In this document: positions 62,399 to 64,000 of the stretch, piece after piece
Numbering within the stretch: position 1 is the stretch's first letter
How the letters are laid out: each line of letters opens with the position of its first letter
Assembly: GCA_963762205.1 (NCBI GenBank)
Contig: CAVXJZ010000006.1
Location: 124,001-188,000 of the forward strand
DNA: 64,000 bases
Direction of reading: 5' to 3'
Source of the DNA: VRUE01 sp963762205
GTDB taxonomy: Bacteria; Actinomycetota; Thermoleophilia; Solirubrobacterales; 70-9
Program-made: the position numbers and the translations under genes
The notes under the pieces: generated by a model
Database searches by the model: none
Seen by the model: the letters and a program-made list of their open reading frames with translations, nothing else
Told to the model about the DNA's origin: nothing

Positions 62399-62944
62399 TC
62401 AGCCGGCGCAGTGCCTGGCGGCGATCTGCTCGATCGTGCCCATCGTGCGCATCGTCCACGGGCCCAGCTCGGCCTCGAGCGTCCTCAGGTCGAGGTCGGT
62501 TTCAGAGATGCCGCCGCTCGGCAGCCAGTAGAGCTCGGCGCCCTCAATCGCGAGCCGGTCCCGGTCGTCGGAGAGAGCCAGCGCCACATGTCGGGCGGTC
62601 CGTCCCGGGACATCCGGGAGCATCGCCACCTGGAGCTTGCCGGCCGAGGCCGCGACGGCGGCGGCCTCGAACGGCTCCCGCGCGGCGATCTCCGCCAGCC
62701 GCTCGCAGGAGCGCAGGAAGGCCGGCACCTGGTAGCCGAGGGCCGCGGCCAGCCCCGCCTCGATCTTCGCCGCCAGGTCCTCGGCGCCGACCCCGTCCGG
62801 CCCGTCGAAGATCACGTTGCCGCTGGCGCGGAAGGTCGCGACCTCGGTCAGCTCGAGCCCCTCGAAGGCGGCGCGCAGCTCCTCGTTCGAGATCCGGCGA
62901 CCGCCCAGGTTCATCCCGCGCAGGAAGGCGACGTATCGGGCCAT
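62399..62944 (-). CDS. DUF1697 family protein
   Basis: This 181-residue protein starts MARYVAFLRGMNLGGRRISN, the typical DUF1697 opening, with VATFRASGNVIFDGPDG next and the C-terminal RTMGTIEQIAAR. Function unknown. TAATCT lies 6 nt before the ATG. Convergent with the metallo-hydrolase. Confidence 0.92.
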   Translation of the reverse strand: MARYVAFLRGMNLGGRRISNEELRAAFEGLELTEVATFRASGNVIFDGPDGVGAEDLAAKIEAGLAAALGYQVPAFLRSCERLAEIAAREPFEAAAVAASAGKLQVAMLPDVPGRTARHVALALSDDRDRLAIEGAELYWLPSGGISETDLDLRTLEAELGPWTMRTMGTIEQIAARHCAG

Positions 62945-62950
62945 CGCCGC

Positions 62951-62956
62951 AGATTA
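62951..62956 (-). promoter_or_regulatory. -10 element for leaderless DUF1697
   Basis: On the reverse strand TAATCT, then 6 nt, then ATG at 62944. Confidence 0.5.
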
Positions 62957-63001
62957 GCCGGGCGGAGCGGGCGGCTTTCCGGATAGCGTGGGAGGCGCGC
63001 G

Positions 63002-63565
63002 ATGAGCACCGACTACAGCCGGCTTCCCGACGACCTGCCGGTCCCCGAGGACGACGGGGCGGCGGCCCATCTCCCGGGGCTCGAGATCCCGGCCGGCCTG
63101 CGGCTGCCCTCGACCGGGGGCGGCGCCGAGGACATCTCCGCCCTCGCCGCCGGCACCCTGGTCGCCTACGTCTACCCGCGGACCGGGGTTCCGGGCGAGC
63201 CCTCGCCGGCCGGCTGGGACGAGATCCCGGGCGCGCGCGGCTGCACACCGCAGAGCTGCGCCTTCCGCGACGCGATGGCCGAGTTCGAGGCGCTGGGCGC
63301 GTCGGTGGTCGGGGTGAGCGCCCAGCCGCCGGCCGAGCAGGCCGACTTCGCGGCGCGCGAGCAGATCCCCTTTCCCCTGCTCAGCGACGCGGGCCTCGGC
63401 CTGGCCGGGGCCCTGGGGCTGCCGACCTTCGAGGTCGAGGGAATGACGCTCTACAGGCGCCTCACCCTCGTCGCCGAGGGCCGGCGCATCGTCAGGGCCT
63501 TCTACCCCGTCTTCCCGCCCGACCGCAACGCGGCCGAGGTGCTCGCCTGGCTGCGGGGCCGTTGA
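63002..63565 (+). CDS. Peroxiredoxin (AhpC/TSA-like)
   Basis: This 187-residue thioredoxin-fold protein has YPRTGVPGEPSPAGWDEIPG then ARGCTPQSCAFRDAMAEFEA, matching peroxiredoxins in which the active site lies before the CTPQSC motif with two cysteines. VVGVSAQPPAEQADFAAREQ and FPLLSDAGLGLAGALGLPTF continue the fold. It reduces peroxides. GGGAGG precedes the ATG, and TAGCGT at 62984-62989 is the likely -10. Its stop touches the tmRNA 3' end. Confidence 0.88.
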   Translation: MSTDYSRLPDDLPVPEDDGAAAHLPGLEIPAGLRLPSTGGGAEDISALAAGTLVAYVYPRTGVPGEPSPAGWDEIPGARGCTPQSCAFRDAMAEFEALGASVVGVSAQPPAEQADFAAREQIPFPLLSDAGLGLAGALGLPTFEVEGMTLYRRLTLVAEGRRIVRAFYPVFPPDRNAAEVLAWLRGR

Positions 63566-63924
63566 TGGAGGCGCCGAGAATCGAACTCGGGTCCGCGGCC
63601 GCGGTGCGAGGGTCTCTACAGGCTTAGCCGGCGCTTGAGTCTCGTCTCCCGGGGTCCGCGCCGGCGGGCACTGCGGGAGAACCAGCCCTCTTAGATTTCC
63701 CCTGGTGGACGGGGCGATCCGCCCGGGTGAGCCCGCAATTGAAGCCGGAACCCCCCTCCGCGGGCGGGAGAGGGCCGACTCTCACTCACTTAGCTATTGA
63801 CTAAGCAGCGAGGGCGAACTCATGGTCCGCACGTATTGGTTGGTGCCGGTGTTTAACGAGGCCTCCGGCAACCTCGACCTGCAACCGTTCGCACGGACCG
63901 ACCACGTCGAAGCCTGTCGCCCCC
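63566..63924 (-). ncRNA. ssrA: Transfer-messenger RNA
   Basis: The 5' end (GGGGGCGACAGGCTTCGAC) and 3' end (CGAGTTCGATTCTCGGCGCC then TCCA) form the alanyl-tRNA-like acceptor and T-arm; GGGGGCG pairs with CGCCTCC with one G-U. The tag reading frame ends ADHEFALAA with a TAG at 63803-63801, the usual Ala-Leu-Ala-Ala degron. The full length is about 359 nt. CCA is not encoded. tmRNA rescues stalled ribosomes with SmpB. The resume codon was not fixed by eye. Confidence 0.9.
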
Positions 63925-63945
63925 GTGCTATGTCTGCCTCGATTG

Positions 63946-63951
63946 TACGGT
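63946..63951 (+). promoter_or_regulatory. -10 element for a leaderless flavoprotein gene
   Basis: TACGGT, then 7 nt, then GTG at 63959. Confidence 0.5.
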
Positions 63952-63958
63952 GTACCGG

Positions 63959-64000
63959 GTGGGCGAGCGAAATTTCGACGCGATCGTGCTCGGCGCCGGG
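63959..64000 (+). CDS. Start of a FAD/NAD-binding oxidoreductase (cut by the window edge)
   Basis: Fourteen codons are visible: VGERNFDAIVLGAG. FDAIVLGAG is the beginning of the dinucleotide-binding GxGxxG loop of flavin oxidoreductases (dihydrolipoamide dehydrogenase or mercuric reductase type). It is divergent from tmRNA, with only 34 nt between the two 5' ends. Confidence 0.6.
   Translation, partial: MGERNFDAIVLGAG

Overview
The window is very GC-rich, almost fully coding DNA with GTG and TTG starts. It carries an alkB-rubredoxin-tetR operon, a UvrC-RapZ pair, an Rpf-like muralidase, a tmRNA and long repetitive exported proteins. This fits a high-GC actinobacterium, and most likely the class Thermoleophilia (Solirubrobacterales). 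That placement is inferred from gene content; no database was searched.

Layout. 0-6 kb: dtd, an acetyltransferase, a GMC oxidoreductase, then a reverse-strand alkane hydroxylation operon (alkB, rubredoxin, tetR, methyltransferase) with a 31-bp palindromic operator in front. 6-10 kb: secG, ccmF, ccmE and an SDR. 10-13 kb: one large exported protein broken by indels. 13.4-16.1 kb: a small island (VapBC-type toxin-antitoxin plus a glycosyltransferase) bounded by 30-bp copies of the 3' end of a tRNA-Gly gene. 16.2-19.5 kb: an ECF sigma factor fused to an anti-sigma-like zinc domain, a small secreted repeat protein, and the thioredoxin-like and CcmH parts of cytochrome c maturation. 19.5-24.5 kb: argS, a phosphoesterase, and a lipoprotein coupled to a Ser/Thr kinase. 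24.6-30.4 kb: a glycolytic operon gap-pgk-tpiA-gpmI-tgt. 30.4-36.3 kb: an ABC exporter, rapZ, uvrC and an enoyl-CoA hydratase. 36.3-41.6 kb: a cupredoxin, a MaoC protein and a Tad-like envelope cluster with an unusual TadG-VanY-lytic transglycosylase fusion. 41.6-55.4 kb: a phosphate and polyphosphate block (pit, DUF47, ppk, a split CHAD gene, ppx, phoU, pstBACS, an OmpR-type regulator, uppP). 55.4-64 kb: an HD protein, an rpf-like gene, purU, a P450, an ABC-F protein, a metallo-hydrolase, DUF1697, a peroxiredoxin, tmRNA and the start of a flavoprotein.

Three patterns cut across the window. First, at least 21 start codons (ATG, GTG and even TTG) lie only 6-9 nt after a TANNNT hexamer. This is the arrangement expected for leaderless transcripts, and it sets many start codons. 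Second, more than a dozen small indels interrupt conserved genes (pstS alone has four), so the assembly is either draft-quality or contains several decaying genes. Third, 11-bp-spaced TTCACA repeats that look like PHO boxes sit before pstS and in front of an otherwise empty stretch ending in a textbook T-tailed terminator. That stretch is a candidate phosphate-controlled small RNA.

Conserved gene functions are from family motifs visible in the translations. Regulatory assignments are inferences from sequence symmetry and spacing.
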